DNA from: REEB95 sp035934235
Lineage (GTDB): Bacteria; Pseudomonadota; Alphaproteobacteria; ATCC43930; CGMCC-115725
Length of the DNA stretch: 14,893 nt
Assembly (NCBI GenBank): GCA_035934235.1
Contig: DASYYB010000047.1
Coordinates: 1 to 14,893 of the forward strand
Direction of reading: 5' to 3'
Below the pieces are notes generated by a model, which was not told the DNA's origin, did not search any database, and saw only the letters and a program-made list of their open reading frames with translations. The position numbers and the translations under genes are program-made. Shown piece after piece: positions 13,574 to 14,893 of this stretch; position 1 is the stretch's first letter, and each line of letters begins with the position of its first letter.

Positions 13574-14893
13574 TCAGTTCGCCTGGCGACGGAGGAAGGC
13601 TGGGATTTCCAGCAGATCTTCGTCCTTCGCCCGCGGCCGTTCCGCCGCCGGTTCCGGCCGGGTGGCAACCAGCGTCGGTTGCGTCGGCTGGATCGGCGCC
13701 GGTACGGCTTGCGGCCGCGCTGCCGGTGCCGCTTCTACCGCCTTGACGACCACCGGCTCGTCCTGCGGATGCAGCAAGCGGCCCGCGTTAGCGACCCGCT
13801 CGAACAGGCTCGGCGTCCGCTTGGCTTGCGGCGCCGGCCGTTGCTGCTGGCGTGCGCCGTTCGCGATCGCCGCGTCGGCGAAGGCGTTGGGCGCCGTTAC
13901 CGGCCGCACGGGCGCCGGACGGACCATCACCGGCTCGACCGGCTGACGTTGCGGCATGAAGCTGCCGCGGCTCAACGCCTGGGCCTCGATCGCGTCAACG
14001 CGCGGCATGGCGGCGACCGCCGCGGCCGGGGCCGACTCGACCACGTCCGGCTCGGGCTCCGGCTCCGGTGCCAGCACTGGCGCGGCTGCGACTGGCTGCG
14101 CCGCGTAAGACATCGCCATTGCCGGGGCCACCGCCGGCACGGCTGTCGGCCGTGCGGTTTGGATAGCGGCGTCGCGCGCCGCGCGCTCTCTCTGCACCAG
14201 TTCGAGCGGCTTCGGATGCTCCATCTGGTCGGCGTCGATGCCGGTCGCCACCACGGAAATCCGCATGCGACCCGCGAGCTTCTCGTCGAACGTCGAACCG
14301 AAGATGATGTTGGCTTCGGGATCGACTTCCTCGCGGATGCGGTTGGCGGCCTCGTCGACCTCGTAGAGGGTCATGTCGGGTCCGCCGGTGATGTTGATGA
14401 GGACGCCGCGCGCACCCTTCATCGACACGTCTTCGAGCAGCGGGTTCGAGATCGCCGCTTCCGCCGCGTCGATCGCGCGGCGATCGCCTTCGGCCTCGCC
14501 CGTGCCCATCATCGCCTTGCCCATCTCGCGCATCACAGCGCGGACGTCGGCAAAGTCGAGGTTGATGAGGCCTTCCTTGACCATCAGGTCGGTGATGCAG
14601 GCGACGCCCGAATAGAGCACCTGGTCGGCCATCGCGAAGGCGTCGGCGAAGGTGGTCTTTTCATTCGCGACCCGGAACAGGTTCTGGTTCGGAATGATCA
14701 GCAGCGTATCGACCACCTTGTGCAGCTCGGTGATGCCGGCTTCCGCCGTGCGCATGCGGCGCTGGCCTTCGAAGTGGAAGGGTTTTGTCACCACGCCGAC
14801 GGTCAGGATGCCGGCGTCCCGCGCGGTCCTGGCGATGACGGGGGCAGCCCCCGTGCCGGTGCCGCCACCCATGCCGGCGGTGATGAAGACCAT
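13574..14893 (-). CDS. ftsZ: Cell division GTPase FtsZ, N-terminus off window
   Basis: The visible 439 residues are the C-terminal part of the tubulin-like GTPase that forms the division ring. The frame stays open to the right edge; the first visible residues, MVFITAGMGGGTGTGAAP, are the tubulin signature, which normally starts about 100 residues into FtsZ, so the edge methionine is internal. The T7 region NLDFADVRAVM, which completes the nucleotide site of the next subunit, is present. The GTPase and C-terminal core end near IRISVVATG-like sequence (RMRISVVATGID). A long Ala/Pro-rich disordered linker of roughly 170-200 residues follows, with PEPEPEPD, and then the conserved tail LEIPAFLRRQAN that binds FtsA and other partners. 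A long linker is normal for alphaproteobacteria. Confidence 0.97.
   Translation of the reverse strand: MVFITAGMGGGTGTGAAPVIARTARDAGILTVGVVTKPFHFEGQRRMRTAEAGITELHKVVDTLLIIPNQNLFRVANEKTTFADAFAMADQVLYSGVACITDLMVKEGLINLDFADVRAVMREMGKAMMGTGEAEGDRRAIDAAEAAISNPLLEDVSMKGARGVLINITGGPDMTLYEVDEAANRIREEVDPEANIIFGSTFDEKLAGRMRISVVATGIDADQMEHPKPLELVQRERAARDAAIQTARPTAVPAVAPAMAMSYAAQPVAAAPVLAPEPEPEPDVVESAPAAAVAAMPRVDAIEAQALSRGSFMPQRQPVEPVMVRPAPVRPVTAPNAFADAAIANGARQQQRPAPQAKRTPSLFERVANAGRLLHPQDEPVVVKAVEAAPAARPQAVPAPIQPTQPTLVATRPEPAAERPRAKDEDLLEIPAFLRRQAN

Overview
The window is GC-rich (clearly above 60% by eye) and densely coded. It looks like the chromosome of an alphaproteobacterium, possibly from the Rhodospirillales or a related lineage. 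The main reason is the minus-strand order ftsZ > lpxC > bamD > recN > ligA, which is the typical alphaproteobacterial segment downstream of the division and cell-wall cluster. The FtsZ tail (LEIPAFLRRQAN) and the LpxC and BamD sequences fit this. Genus is not assigned.

Layout. (1) 1-861, minus: the first 287 codons of a GTG-started gene that runs off the left edge. It carries an RVPAGNPGGGEW linker and a Pro-rich LCPDPGPDRPG segment, both of which I associate with alphaproteobacterial secreted or polymorphic-toxin-like proteins. Its C-terminal, possibly effector, part is outside the window. (2) 966-3758, plus: a long-form aminopeptidase P (pepP) followed after 39 bp by a two-domain VOC-family protein resembling extradiol dioxygenases. 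(3) 3846-7631: a nitric oxide module. A Crp/Fnr-type regulator without Fe-S cysteines (minus) is divergent from a four-helix membrane protein of CopD/HemJ-like appearance and a single-subunit quinol-type nitric oxide reductase (norB/qNor). The shared intergenic region holds an NnrR/FNR-like box placed exactly where a class II activator site should be relative to a plausible -10. (4) 7690-14893, minus: the housekeeping block ligA, recN, bamD, lpxC and the C-terminal three quarters or so of ftsZ, with a strong hairpin plus T-tract between ftsZ and lpxC.

How the genes work together. The regulator probably senses NO or low oxygen and switches on the membrane protein and qNor, which reduces NO to N2O with quinol electrons. 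No other denitrification gene is visible, so detoxification is as likely as respiration. In the housekeeping block, FtsZ (division), LpxC (lipid A) and BamD (outer-membrane protein assembly) serve envelope growth, and RecN and LigA serve DNA repair; recN and ligA overlap by 4 bp.

The most interesting items are the truncated toxin-like gene at the left edge and the compact regulator / 4-TM protein / qNor cassette with its readable promoter. No tRNA, rRNA, CRISPR array, insertion sequence or integrase was seen. No gap between genes exceeds 300 bases.
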